From a bacterium (lineage in GTDB: Bacteria > 4484-113 > JAFGCY01): a stretch of 64,000 nucleotides of DNA. Location of the stretch: contig JADZFO010000034.1 of the NCBI GenBank assembly GCA_020849855.1, forward strand, positions 83,557-147,556, given 5' to 3'. How positions within the stretch are numbered: the first letter of the stretch is position 1; every line of letters begins with the position of its first letter. This document shows, piece by piece, positions 38,099 through 47,299 of the stretch. The notes below the pieces were generated by a model that worked only from the letters and a program-made list of their open reading frames with translations, was not told the origin of the DNA and did not search any database. A program made the position numbers and the translations under genes.

Positions 38099-39502
38099 TT
38101 AAGCTTCCACGGGTACAGGAGCCGCACTGCGGGCCTCGCGCGCCGTGCCGGTTTCCGCCGCCGCCAGCATGGCCATCAGGCCCAGAGCGGTCATGGAAAC
38201 CAGCAGGCTCGTCCCACCTCCAGAGAAGAATGGCAGGGTGATGCCAGTCAGCGGGAAAGAGCCAAGGGTGGTGGCGATGTTCACAAAGGCCTGAATCACA
38301 ATCAGGTAGCCCAGCGCGGCGATTGCCACATTCGCGAATGGATCGCGGCAGCGCCTTGAAAGCTGCAGGGCCACAAAGGCCAGTGCGCCAAAGAGGATGA
38401 TGATCGCCGCCCCGCCCAGGAAGCCCAGTTCCTCCACCATCACCGGGAAGACGAATTCAAGCTCGCTATAGGGCAGACGGTTCATCTTCTGCTCACTCTT
38501 TAAGAAGCCCTTGCCGGTCAGGCTGCCAAGACCTGTCGCGCCTTCGGCAATGGCGCCGCGGGACTGCGTGATCTGATAGCCCTCGGCATCCGCTGCCGCG
38601 CGCGGGTTGAGCCAGGTCTGCACGCGCTCCGCCGCGTAGTCAAACTTGCCCGGCTTGACCACAAAGACTGCGCCAACCAGCAGCAGCAGGATCGCGCCCA
38701 GCACCAGCAGGTCCTTCACCCGCACAGTGGCCAGCAGCATGGTCAGCACACCGCCGGCGAGGATGATCGAAGTCGTGCCCAGGTCAGGCTGCAGCGCCGT
38801 CAGGCCGGCAGAGAGCAGGATGATCAGCAGGGCCTGCGGCGGCATGGCCGGGAAGACCGGCCGGCCCGCGGGCATCAGGCGGAAGGAGCGCAGCTTCGCC
38901 GCTGCGTCCTGCAGTCCCGCGGCTGCGTTCTGCTGAAGCAGGCTGCCCGCCGGCACTGCCCGGCGCAGCCGGTACCAGCACATGAGCTGCGCGATATAGA
39001 GCACCACCGAAACCTTCAGCAGTTCCGAGGGCTGGAACATCACCACGCCCAGGTCCAGCCAGCGCCGCGAACCGTTAACCACCACGCCCAGCGGGGTGAC
39101 CGCTACTGCCAGCACCGCAAGCCATGAAAGGGCCCAGACCGCCGGCACCAGCCAGGACAGCCAGCGCCGGGCCGGGCGGATCAGGCGGCCCAGCAGCATG
39201 ATGCCGGAGACAGCGCCAAGGCCCAGGGCCATGAAGACGCAGTGCTCGATGAACTCCTTGTAGGGCGGCTTGCCTTCAGCCAGGTGCAAAAAGACAGTCG
39301 TGGAGAAGCTGCAGGCGACGCCAAAGGCCAGCAGCAGTGCGGAGACAAGATAGAGGCGTGAAAGCCAGAAGGGGATCTGCGCGCTCGCCGCCGCGTCAGG
39401 CCCGCTTTGGCTTGTCTGCGCGGGAAAGTCCAGGCTTGCGGCAGGCGCAGCAGCAGCGGGCTGCTCAACCGCGCCAGCGGAATTCCATCCGGAAACACTC
39501 AT
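38099..39502 (-). CDS. ftsW: FtsW/RodA/SpoVE-family peptidoglycan polymerase
   Basis: This protein of about 467 residues has an Ala/Pro-rich cytoplasmic extension (about 1-45) and about ten transmembrane helices. SEDS-family features include the loop WLDLGVVMFQPSELLKVSVV, QPDLGTTSIIL, and PYSELEFVFPVMVEELGFLGG, with GITLPFFSGGGTSLL at the end. Being fourth after murF-mraY-murD it is best called ftsW, the glycosyltransferase of septal wall synthesis. An inserted loop of about 40 residues (around 190-225) is present. ATG 39502 has GGGAG 8 nt upstream; GTG 39511 is the alternative. Confidence 0.92.
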   Translation of the reverse strand: MSVSGWNSAGAVEQPAAAAPAASLDFPAQTSQSGPDAAASAQIPFWLSRLYLVSALLLAFGVACSFSTTVFLHLAEGKPPYKEFIEHCVFMALGLGAVSGIMLLGRLIRPARRWLSWLVPAVWALSWLAVLAVAVTPLGVVVNGSRRWLDLGVVMFQPSELLKVSVVLYIAQLMCWYRLRRAVPAGSLLQQNAAAGLQDAAAKLRSFRLMPAGRPVFPAMPPQALLIILLSAGLTALQPDLGTTSIILAGGVLTMLLATVRVKDLLVLGAILLLLVGAVFVVKPGKFDYAAERVQTWLNPRAAADAEGYQITQSRGAIAEGATGLGSLTGKGFLKSEQKMNRLPYSELEFVFPVMVEELGFLGGAAIIILFGALAFVALQLSRRCRDPFANVAIAALGYLIVIQAFVNIATTLGSFPLTGITLPFFSGGGTSLLVSMTALGLMAMLAAAETGTAREARSAAPVPVEA

Positions 39503-39583
39503 CCCTTTCACTCCCGGGCCCGGCGGCTCACTGCCGCCCGCAGCCCCTCAACCCTCGGTCATCCGGTGCTACGCACCTGCATC

Positions 39584-40948
39584 TCAGAGACTCAGCGCCG
39601 CCACCAGTTCCTTGAAGTGTTCTCCACGCTGTTCATAGCTGGAGTACTGGTCAAAACTGGCGCAGGCCGGCGAGAGCAGCACGCTGCCGCCGCTGCTGCC
39701 CAGAAGTCCCGTGCTGGCAGCCACAGCGTGCTCCATGTCTCCGACACGCTGGTACGCATTATATCCCACGGCGTCGAGTGCTGCGGCAAATCGCTCGGTC
39801 GCTTCGCCGATCAGCAGCACATACTGGACCTTCTGCTGCACCAGAGCCAGCATCTCATCCAGCGGGGTCAGCTTGTCGCGGCCGCCGAGGATCAGCACCA
39901 GGTGCCCGGACATGGCCTTGAGTGCGGTGATGGTGGCCTCGGGGTTCGTGGCCTTGGAGTCGTTATAGAAGCGCAGAGCCCCAGCGCTGCGGCAGAGCTC
40001 CAGGCGGTGTTCATAACCCGTAAAGGTCGACAGGCGCTCGGCGACCGTACTGGCATCCGCGCCCACCAGCATCGCTGCGGTCAGCGCCGCCAGCGCGTTC
40101 TCCACGTTGTGCACACCCGGCAGCTTGATGCATTCCAGGGGCAGCTCATGCTGCTCTGCGCCGAGGTTGACGCAGATCCGCCCGCCTTCCACCCAGGCAC
40201 CCCGGGCAACAGCGCCCTGTTCAGCGCTGTACAGCAAATAGGTGGGCTGCTGGTTGGCGAAGCTCTCGGGGGCAAACCAGCTCTCCCGCGCGTTGGTGAC
40301 AACGAAGTCGCTGCTGCCCATCCGCTGGGCCATCAGGCGCTTGACCCGGGCGTACTCCTCCATGCTGCCGTGCCGGTCCATGTGGTCCGGGGTCAGGTTG
40401 GTATAGATCGCCACATGCGGCTTGAAGCGGTCGACAGTCTCAAGCTGGAATGAGCTGACCTCCAGCGCAACATAGTCCCCACTCTCGATCTCATCCAGGC
40501 TGGCCAGCAGTGGTGTGCCGATATTGCCCAGCACATGCGTCCGGCCCAGGCCCTCCAGGATATGTCCCAGCAGCTTGGTCGTGGTGCTCTTGCCGTTGGT
40601 ACCGGTGATGGCGAGGATATAGCCCTGGCAGTAGCGCGCGGCCAGCTCCAGCTCACCGACAAGCTGCACGCCCGCTTCGCGGGCAGCAATTACGTTGGGG
40701 TTGCTCAGCGGCACGCCCGGAGAAAGCACCAGACTGTCGAGGCCTGTGATCTCGGCTGCGATGCCGTCGGCGCCGATAATCTGGCAGCTGTCGCCGGCCT
40801 GGGCTTGCAGGGCGGCTAGCTTCTGGGGATCGGTCTCGTCAACGAACACCACCGGGCGGATCAGCCGCGGCGCCAGATAGTCAACGCAGGCCTTGCCGGT
40901 CTTGCCATAGCCATACACGCCGACCTTGCGGCCCAGCCAGTTGAGCAT
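39584..40948 (-). CDS. murD: UDP-N-acetylmuramoyl-L-alanine--D-glutamate ligase
   Basis: This 454-residue Mur ligase adds D-Glu to UDP-MurNAc-L-Ala. The Rossmann-like N-domain (GRKVGVYGYGKTGKACVDYL), the ATP loop AITGTNGKSTTTKLL (about 110-124) and the C-domain signature FYNDSKATNPEATITALKAM are clear, and YKPHVAIYTNLTPDHMDRHG-type residues are present. The AGGAG site lies 9 nt before ATG 40948. It is 12 nt downstream of mraY in the same operon and is followed by ftsW after about 80 nt. Confidence 0.97.
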   Translation of the reverse strand: MLNWLGRKVGVYGYGKTGKACVDYLAPRLIRPVVFVDETDPQKLAALQAQAGDSCQIIGADGIAAEITGLDSLVLSPGVPLSNPNVIAAREAGVQLVGELELAARYCQGYILAITGTNGKSTTTKLLGHILEGLGRTHVLGNIGTPLLASLDEIESGDYVALEVSSFQLETVDRFKPHVAIYTNLTPDHMDRHGSMEEYARVKRLMAQRMGSSDFVVTNARESWFAPESFANQQPTYLLYSAEQGAVARGAWVEGGRICVNLGAEQHELPLECIKLPGVHNVENALAALTAAMLVGADASTVAERLSTFTGYEHRLELCRSAGALRFYNDSKATNPEATITALKAMSGHLVLILGGRDKLTPLDEMLALVQQKVQYVLLIGEATERFAAALDAVGYNAYQRVGDMEHAVAASTGLLGSSGGSVLLSPACASFDQYSSYEQRGEHFKELVAALSL

Positions 40949-40960
40949 CTCACACGACTC

Positions 40961-42031
40961 CTAGCGCTTGCGCTTGCGGAAGATCACGATCAGGCTAATG
41001 ATGGTCAGCACCAGGGCGACCGTGCCGATGACGCCATAGGTTGTGCCATAGCGCAGCCAGGTAAAGGCCACGGCGCAGCCGAAGAGCTGCAGCAGGCTGA
41101 AGACGAAAACCGTGGTGCGCTCGCCCCAGCCAGCCAGCTCAAAGTGGTGGTGCAGAGGACTCATCAGCAGGATGCGCTTGCCGGTGGTCTTGAAGGAGAT
41201 GACCTGCAGCACCACGCTGGTGACCTCAATCACCCAGACGATGGCGCAGAGGCCCAGGAAGAGCCACCAGCCCTTGGCCAGGAAGAGGCCGCAGACCAGG
41301 GCGCCGACAGCCAGGCTGCCGGTGTCACCCATGTAGATCAGCGCCGGTTTCCAGTTAAAGATCAGGAAGGCCACTAGCACGCCGATGCCCACCGCGGCCG
41401 GCACGGCCAGCGGCTCCTTGCCGTCCAGCAGGGCATAGAAGGCGCCGGCCAGCACCACCAGTGTCGTGCTGGAGAGCAGGCCATCCAGGCCATCGGTGAA
41501 GTTGGCGCCGTTAAGTGCGCCGAGCCAGACAAAAAGCCCCAGCGGGTAATAGACAAACCAGGGCAGGCTCATGGTCCAGGGCATCGGGTTTCCGCTGAGC
41601 GCCGCTGCGGCCAGGGCCTGGTCGAAGTAACCGTGCAGCAGGTACAGCAGGCCCAGGCCCACTGCGATCATCACCGGCAGCTTATAGCGGGCTCGCAGGC
41701 CCTCCGAGCTGCGGCGGAAGACCTTGCGGCTGTCGTCCACCCAGCCCAGCAGGCCCATAAGCGCGGCGGCCCAGCAGACATACACGCCGAGGCGTTCGCT
41801 GGGCATGTTGGGGTCCTGGAAGATGAAGACCAGGCCGCCGGCGAGGAAGAGCAGGATGACGATCACAATGCCGGTGCCGGTCGGCACCCTGCCCTTCGCC
41901 TTGTGGTGTGCGGGTCCGTCTTCGCGAAATGCCTGGGCCATTTTCGCGCCAACGAGGGCGCGGTAGAGCGCGAAGAGCACGGCGGATACAACGCCGCTAA
42001 CGCAGGCTATAAGCCACGGATTACCGATCAC
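40961..42031 (-). CDS. mraY: phospho-N-acetylmuramoyl-pentapeptide transferase
   Basis: This 356-residue membrane enzyme makes lipid I from UDP-MurNAc-pentapeptide and undecaprenyl phosphate. Typical motifs are GLLGWVDDSRKVF (the Asp-Asp pair), NGANFTDGLDGLLSSTT, FNWKPALIYMGDTGSLAVGALV and MSPLHHHFELAGWGE. About ten hydrophobic helices. It starts at GTG 42031, 6 nt after the murF stop, with no clear ribosome binding site, so it is probably translated by coupling to murF. Confidence 0.97.
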   Translation of the reverse strand: MIGNPWLIACVSGVVSAVLFALYRALVGAKMAQAFREDGPAHHKAKGRVPTGTGIVIVILLFLAGGLVFIFQDPNMPSERLGVYVCWAAALMGLLGWVDDSRKVFRRSSEGLRARYKLPVMIAVGLGLLYLLHGYFDQALAAAALSGNPMPWTMSLPWFVYYPLGLFVWLGALNGANFTDGLDGLLSSTTLVVLAGAFYALLDGKEPLAVPAAVGIGVLVAFLIFNWKPALIYMGDTGSLAVGALVCGLFLAKGWWLFLGLCAIVWVIEVTSVVLQVISFKTTGKRILLMSPLHHHFELAGWGERTTVFVFSLLQLFGCAVAFTWLRYGTTYGVIGTVALVLTIISLIVIFRKRKR

Positions 42032-42037
42032 AGGAAG

Positions 42038-44089
42038 CTAGCTCTGTATTCCCAGGATTATCTCGTTAACCACGCGCTCCAGGTGCAGTGCCCGGGAGCC
42101 CTTGACCAGGATGACCGTCGGGCGGTCGTCCTGCTGAATCTCGTTGACAATCAGCGCACTTAGCTTCTGGGCGGCGCGGTCATCCAGAATAACATTGCCA
42201 CCCTCGTCATCGTGCTGGCCGCGGTCGCCAAAGCCGCCACGGTCGGGCGCGCCGCCATAATGCCGCTCGCCATAGCCACGGTCGCCATAGCCGCCGCGGT
42301 CACCGTAGCCACCGCGGTCGCCATAGCCGCCGCTGAAACCGCCGCCACGCCGGTCGTCGTAACCGCCACGGCCGCCATAGCCCGGACGCGGCCCGCGTCC
42401 GCCGCCGCCAGCGCCGAAGCTCTGGCGCGGGAAGCCATAGCCACTGGACTGGCCGAAGCCCTGGGACTGGCCGTAGTTCATCTGGCCGCCCTCCCGGGAA
42501 CCGAAGCCGCCCTCGGATTCTTCTTCCTCGCCTTCAGGCGCAGGCCCGGCCGGAGCACTGCCGAAACCGCCCGGAGCGCCGAAGCCGCTGGGTGAAGGTG
42601 CACGGCGGGCGCCGCGCGCCGCCGGCTGACCGAAGCCGCGGCCGAAACCGCTGTCCTCGCCCAGGGCGCGCTCCTGACCGCCGGCGATGTAGTGCACGTT
42701 GACCCCGTCGATCGCCTCAACCTCGTTGACCGCGTTCATGCGCGGGCCAACGGCGTAGATTGAATCGATGGGCAGGTTCAGCGCCACCTGGGCCAGCTGA
42801 CGGTGCAGCAGGGTCTCGTACTTGCCCAGCTCAAGCATGTCGCCCAGCACCAGGATCTTGCGGTAGCTGGGGTCGATGTTCAGCAGCACTTCGAGGCTGT
42901 CGATGCAGGAAGCCGGGCTGGAGTTGTAGCAGTCGTCGATCAGGTACACATCATCACGCAGGTTGATCAGGTTCAGGCGCTGCGGGGTGTACATCAGATT
43001 CTCAGCCGCGTCGGCGATGTCATCCAGGCTCATGCCGGACTCAAGCGCCATCATGGAAGCCGCCAGCAGGTTCTCCACCGCGCCGCGGCCCAGCAGGGCC
43101 AGCTCCACCTCGGCGCGGCCGCCGGCCTTGGTGCAGAGTGTGAAGCTGGATCCGCGCAAGCCCTCAAGCTGCATGTTCTCGACCCACAGGTCGGCATCCG
43201 GCAGCTCAGCCTCCGGCGCATCCACAATGCCCGGGGCGCGGAAGGGCGAGATGGCGCAGTCCTTGTACACGCCGCTGGGGTCGAAGTAGCGGAACTGCTC
43301 ATCGGTCAGGCTGCGCATGCGCTGCTTCATCTCTTCCACCACGCCCAGCACATTCGGGTCGCGGCGGTTGAGCACCACCAGGCCGTCCGGGGTGATGCCG
43401 TCGATGATCTCGCTCTTGGCGCGGTAGACCTCTTCAAAGGAACCCAGGCGGCCGACGTGGCTGCCGCTGGTGTTGGTGATGCAAACAATGTTGGGATGCG
43501 CGATCTTGCTCAGCAGGCTGATCTCGGAGCGCGCCCGCATGGCCATCTCGATCACGGCGAATTGCGTGTCCGGCCGAATCTTGGCCAAGGCCAGCGGGAC
43601 GCCGATCTCGTTGTTGAAGTTCTTCTCGGTGCCGACAGTGTTGTAGCGGCTGGAGAGAAGCTGGATCAGCATCTCCTTGGTGCCGGTCTTGCCAACGCTG
43701 CCGGTGATGCCCATGACGTTGACGTTGTACTGGGTGCGGTACCACTCGGCCAGCTTCTGCAGGGCTACCAGGGTGTGCCGCACCTCGATCAGGCAGGCGT
43801 CCTCTGAATCGCGGCTGCGCAGGTTGCGCTCGCGCAGCCAGGCCGCGATCTCATGGACCTGGTGATGGCCGCTGCGCACAAGTGCCGCGACAGCGCCCTT
43901 GTTGAGGGAGTCGATGACATAGCCGTGGCCGTCGCGGCTCTGGCCCATCAGGGGCACAAAGACCGACCCGGGCTCGACGTAGCGGCTATCAATGCAATAA
44001 GTCGTGAAGCGGGCTTCCGGGTTGCCGACAATCAGGCGGCCGCCCAGAATATTCACCAGCTCTCCGACCTTAAAGACAGAGTGCGGCAT
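42038..44089 (-). CDS. murF: UDP-MurNAc-tripeptide--D-alanyl-D-alanine ligase with large disordered insert
   Basis: This 683-residue protein is far longer than the usual ~450. The catalytic core is normal: ITGSVGKTGTKEM P-loop (128-140), EKNFNNEIGVPLAL (155-168), CYNSSPASCIDSLEVL (387-402), KILVLGDMLELG (411-422). The C-terminal ligase domain is interrupted after VNVHYIAG (residue 470) by about 160 low-complexity residues rich in Gly, Arg, Phe, Tyr and Asp, and resumes at NVILDDRAAQKLSAL to end with VILVKGSRALHLERVV. The enzyme adds D-Ala-D-Ala in the cytoplasm. It is the first of the murF-mraY-murD-ftsW operon. Confidence 0.95.
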   Translation of the reverse strand: MPHSVFKVGELVNILGGRLIVGNPEARFTTYCIDSRYVEPGSVFVPLMGQSRDGHGYVIDSLNKGAVAALVRSGHHQVHEIAAWLRERNLRSRDSEDACLIEVRHTLVALQKLAEWYRTQYNVNVMGITGSVGKTGTKEMLIQLLSSRYNTVGTEKNFNNEIGVPLALAKIRPDTQFAVIEMAMRARSEISLLSKIAHPNIVCITNTSGSHVGRLGSFEEVYRAKSEIIDGITPDGLVVLNRRDPNVLGVVEEMKQRMRSLTDEQFRYFDPSGVYKDCAISPFRAPGIVDAPEAELPDADLWVENMQLEGLRGSSFTLCTKAGGRAEVELALLGRGAVENLLAASMMALESGMSLDDIADAAENLMYTPQRLNLINLRDDVYLIDDCYNSSPASCIDSLEVLLNIDPSYRKILVLGDMLELGKYETLLHRQLAQVALNLPIDSIYAVGPRMNAVNEVEAIDGVNVHYIAGGQERALGEDSGFGRGFGQPAARGARRAPSPSGFGAPGGFGSAPAGPAPEGEEEESEGGFGSREGGQMNYGQSQGFGQSSGYGFPRQSFGAGGGGRGPRPGYGGRGGYDDRRGGGFSGGYGDRGGYGDRGGYGDRGYGERHYGGAPDRGGFGDRGQHDDEGGNVILDDRAAQKLSALIVNEIQQDDRPTVILVKGSRALHLERVVNEIILGIQS
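42197..42679 (-). repeat. low-complexity FG/RGG/YGDRG insert inside murF
   Basis: Codes for MurF residues about 471-631. Sub-blocks in order: GFGRGFGQ FG repeats, an APSPSGFGAPGG segment, an acidic EGEEEESEGG patch, NYGQSQGFGQSSGYGF (Gln/Ser/Tyr prion-like), GGGGRGPRPGYGGRGG (RGG box), then four tandem GGYGDRG-type units. The DNA shows the matching near-repeats of a CGGTCGCCATAGCCGCC-like unit, suggesting expansion by slippage. Confidence 0.9.
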
Positions 44090-44305
44090 TCTTTACCAGT
44101 CCAACTGACCCAAAAAAAGGGAAATTTACAGGGGGTGGCCAGCATAAAACAGCCTGCTGACCCGCCGGGGTTAGCGGCGGCCCAAATTGGGCGGCAAGAT
44201 TGTACTACCCGGCCAGAGTCCTGCTTGAATTCGACTATGTTATTCTCACCACGACCGGGCAGCTGCTGACCCGTCAACCGCCAGAAACCTTTTGGGGGAG
44301 ATTCC

Positions 44306-46171
44306 ATGTACTCGAACGCGCGGGCCTTTATCGTGCTCTTTGCTTTGCTTGTGCTGGCTGTCGCCGTCTCTGCCTGCTCCGCTTCACGCGGGCAGTCGGG
44401 CGTCAGCAATAATCCGCCTGACCCGCAGTCGCAGGCCGTCCTGGCCGGGCTTCCGGCCCTGGCGGATCTCCCCAGCCTCGCTCCGCGCGGTGCCAGCGCC
44501 GAGGATGCCCAGCTGATCAGCGGAGTTGACGCCTCCGATTCCAGCGGTTTCTTCTTTGCTCAGGGCAGCAGCGCCCAGCTTGGCCATCCCGATGGCGGCC
44601 TGGCCTATGCGATCTACTCCTTCAACCTCACTCCCGGCGACACGGTCAACCGGCTCGAGACCGCCATCAGCATGAACATGGCGGGCAAGTCCTTCTGGCT
44701 TGGTTTCAGTGACTTTGGCAACCAGCGCTGGCAGTTCCAGCGCGTCAGCACTGACGGCCCGACCTTCCAGGCCGGTGAGCTGCCTGCTCTCATGAGCAAC
44801 GGCACAACGGCTTATGTAGTCGTCGTCTCCTACTTTGACGGCGGCCTCGTGGTCGACTCGCTGACCCTGATCACGGAATCAGTGGGACCCCCTGTGGACT
44901 GGGCCCACACCTGGGACAACAGCGGCAATGAGAGTCTGAACTGCATCGGCATTGACGGCGCTTCAAATGTCTATGTCGCCGGATTTGCCGAAAGCGGCAA
45001 CGCCGGCGAGGCCGGGCCGATGATCCTGCTGAAATACACAGCCAGCGGCTCGCTGGTCAAAGCCCGGCAGTGGATCGTGCCGGTTGAGGACTTTAGCGCG
45101 GAGGCGATCCAGCCCGGCGACATGAAAGTTGACGCCGCGGGAAACTGTTATCTGCTGACCAGCGTGTCCACCAGCCCTGACTTCCACTTCGGTATCATGA
45201 AGCTGAACAGCCAGTTTGAGCTGCAGTGGAGCAAGACCTGGTATGGCCCCGCCTATGACGTGCCTTCGAGCCTGACCCTCAGCCCTGACGGTCAGCAGGT
45301 GATTGTTACCGCAGACACACAACTCGACCCTGAGATCTTTGACACTGTGCCTTTGATCCTCTACATAGATGCTGAGACAGGCGCACAGGTGTCAAGCGAG
45401 TATGTCAGCGTAGAAGGCTCCGCTTCTTTCTATAACGTTGCTGTGGCGCCGGATGGCACGACCTACTTCGGCGGCTTTGCCGACACCACCGAGGGCACAG
45501 GGTCACTGCTGCTCAAGGTTGATGACATGGGCCTTGTACAGTCCGCCTCTATTTGCGGTGTGAATGGCTACTTCGGAATGACTATCGACGGCTCGAACAA
45601 CCTCATATGCAGCGCGGAAGAGAACAGCATTGAGGACTATGGCAGTCCCGAGAAGTACGGGACCATCATCTTGAAGCTTGACCCGAACGGCGCCTTCCTG
45701 GATGGCGCAGTATTTGAGTCCGCGGACGGATACTACAGCGCCGGCCCGATCAGCAATGTGATGGGCAGCTTTGAAATGGAGTCGTCCCATTACATACTTG
45801 GCGACCAGACTCTCGGCCCCCTGAAGTTCGATGCCAACCTTGATTTCAGCAGCTTTACCGGCTTCTACATGAGCAGTTCCCTGAACCCCCTCAACTACGG
45901 CATTGTCAGGGATGGCGGTTCATACTGCCTCGCCGCCTCCGCTGACGCGGACAGCGTGCTGATCCCGGGCCAGATTTTGCACAGCACAGCCGAAGTCACT
46001 GAGCTGAACATGGGCGACGTCATCATCAACAGCATCTCGCTCTCGAAAACGTCGACGGACAGTCTCTTTGTTGACGAGCCGGGTGAGTTTGCGGATGAGG
46101 CTGGTGAAGTGGACCCTGAGCTGAAGATTGAGAACGACGCCTATACGGCCCGGCTTACGCCTGCGATCTGA
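44306..46171 (+). CDS. lipoprotein with beta-propeller-like domain
   Basis: This 621-residue protein has a lipoprotein signal ending VAVSACS (lipobox about residues 21-24). Residues about 90-185 are a domain (GGLAYAIYSFNL...SFWLGFSDFGNQRWQF) that is also found in the PKD lipoprotein at 56488-58638. From about 190 on come repeated blades with DGASNVYVAGF, DAAGNCYLLT, SPDGQQVIVT and APDGTTYFGGF, like SBBP/beta-propeller repeats. GGGGGAG precedes ATG 44306. No enzyme motif is seen. A surface-anchored binding or structural role is the most that can be said. Confidence 0.8.
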   Translation: MYSNARAFIVLFALLVLAVAVSACSASRGQSGVSNNPPDPQSQAVLAGLPALADLPSLAPRGASAEDAQLISGVDASDSSGFFFAQGSSAQLGHPDGGLAYAIYSFNLTPGDTVNRLETAISMNMAGKSFWLGFSDFGNQRWQFQRVSTDGPTFQAGELPALMSNGTTAYVVVVSYFDGGLVVDSLTLITESVGPPVDWAHTWDNSGNESLNCIGIDGASNVYVAGFAESGNAGEAGPMILLKYTASGSLVKARQWIVPVEDFSAEAIQPGDMKVDAAGNCYLLTSVSTSPDFHFGIMKLNSQFELQWSKTWYGPAYDVPSSLTLSPDGQQVIVTADTQLDPEIFDTVPLILYIDAETGAQVSSEYVSVEGSASFYNVAVAPDGTTYFGGFADTTEGTGSLLLKVDDMGLVQSASICGVNGYFGMTIDGSNNLICSAEENSIEDYGSPEKYGTIILKLDPNGAFLDGAVFESADGYYSAGPISNVMGSFEMESSHYILGDQTLGPLKFDANLDFSSFTGFYMSSSLNPLNYGIVRDGGSYCLAASADADSVLIPGQILHSTAEVTELNMGDVIINSISLSKTSTDSLFVDEPGEFADEAGEVDPELKIENDAYTARLTPAI

Positions 46172-46216
46172 CACCGGGGTGACGCCTGGCCGGGACGGGG
46201 AGCGGAAAGCGAGTAA

Positions 46217-46307
46217 TGGCGGAGGAGCAGGGATTCGAACCCTGGATACGGGGTTACCGTATAACTGTTTTCGAGACAGCCGCCTTCAACCACTCGGCCA
46301 CTCCTCC
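46217..46307 (-). tRNA. tRNA-Ser (anticodon CGA), CCA encoded
   Basis: This is a class II tRNA with acceptor GGAGGAG/CTCCTCC, D-arm TGGCCGAGTGGTTGAAGG, anticodon loop TCTCGAAAA with CGA, a long variable arm (ATACGGTAACCCCGTAT), T-loop TTCGAAT, and an encoded CCA at 46219-46217 on the minus strand. Confidence 0.95.
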
Positions 46308-46319
46308 AGCGCGGCTGAG

Positions 46320-46325
46320 ATTATA
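46320..46325 (-). promoter_or_regulatory. -10 element of tRNA-Ser
   Basis: TATAAT on the minus strand, about 12 nt before the tRNA 5' end. No convincing -35 is seen. Confidence 0.6.
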
Positions 46326-46374
46326 ACGGCATACGGCGGTTGAACTTGCCCCGCGCCCTGCCGATGAACTTGCC

Positions 46375-47289
46375 ATGTCGCAAGCTGCAACTCAGGCCAT
46401 TCGCCTCTACACCACAAACCCCAGCCATAGCCGTGACATTCAGACGGCCAGCGATGCCAAGGGCTACCAGCTTGAGCTGCATGCCAAGCTGGATCCGGCG
46501 GAGCTGCTGCAGAACTACACGCAGTTCAGCGTGCTGATCTTCGACCTCACCGGTGCGAGTTTCAGCGCTGATGCCGTCATGAGCGCCATGGACGGCCTGG
46601 ATGGCGACAAGGCGCCGCCGGTGCTCTACCTGCTGGCCAGCCCGGCGGATATCGCCGTTGTGGCCGGCGCCGGCAGCATCGCCAACCAGGACTACACCTT
46701 TGTGCCGCTCGACACGGCCAACCTGGGCCAGCGCCTGGAGGTTCTGATGATGCTGGGCGCGCGCCGCCGCCTGACCATGGAGTCGGCCATCACCGACCGC
46801 ATGACCGGCCTGCACAACCGCAAGTACTTCCTGCGCCGCCTGGAAGAGGAGCTTTACCGCTGCGCGCGCTATGGCTACAGCCTCGGCGTTGTGCTGCTGG
46901 ACGTGGACTTCAAGGCCCAGGACGGCAAGGAACTGACCGAGGACACGGGCACCAAGGTAGTGCAGCAGATCGCCGAGTTCTTCAAGGGCCGCCTGCGCCG
47001 CAGCGACATCATCGCCCGCTTCAAGTGGAGCGACTTCGCCATGCTGCTGCCGGAGCTTGAGCGCGACGACCTGGACGCAGTGGCCAAGGACATGCGCCGC
47101 AAGATCGAGGAGATGAAGGTCAACGTCGGCGGGCGGGATATCCAGCTGCATCTGGCGGTTGGCGAGCTCTGCTTCCCCACTGAGGGTGTCAGCACCGCGC
47201 TGGACGTGGTGGACGCTCTGGAGGAGTGCGTGGCCCAGGCCCGCCGCAATGGTGGCATCGCGGCCTACCTCCCCGGCGACAAGACCTAG
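46375..47289 (+). CDS. GGDEF-like regulator with degenerate active site
   Basis: This 304-residue protein has a receiver-like N-terminal domain (about 1-125) without the normal phospho-Asp context, and a GGDEF-fold domain (about 135-290: DRMTGLHNRKYFLRRLEEEL). The diguanylate cyclase signature GGDEF is replaced by KWSDF (217-221), and the metal-binding D-x-D-x-FK-x-x-ND region reads DVDFKAQDGKE. It is therefore probably not a cyclase; nucleotide sensing or protein binding is possible. No leaderless promoter or clear ribosome binding site is seen at ATG 46375. Confidence 0.8.
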   Translation: MSQAATQAIRLYTTNPSHSRDIQTASDAKGYQLELHAKLDPAELLQNYTQFSVLIFDLTGASFSADAVMSAMDGLDGDKAPPVLYLLASPADIAVVAGAGSIANQDYTFVPLDTANLGQRLEVLMMLGARRRLTMESAITDRMTGLHNRKYFLRRLEEELYRCARYGYSLGVVLLDVDFKAQDGKELTEDTGTKVVQQIAEFFKGRLRRSDIIARFKWSDFAMLLPELERDDLDAVAKDMRRKIEEMKVNVGGRDIQLHLAVGELCFPTEGVSTALDVVDALEECVAQARRNGGIAAYLPGDKT

Positions 47290-47299
47290 CTTAAGGCGC

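Noticed and set aside
42212-42595. Ala-rich 127-codon open frame opposite the murF insert
   Set aside because: It is a reverse reading of the Gly/Tyr/Arg repeats; repetitive DNA keeps several frames open.
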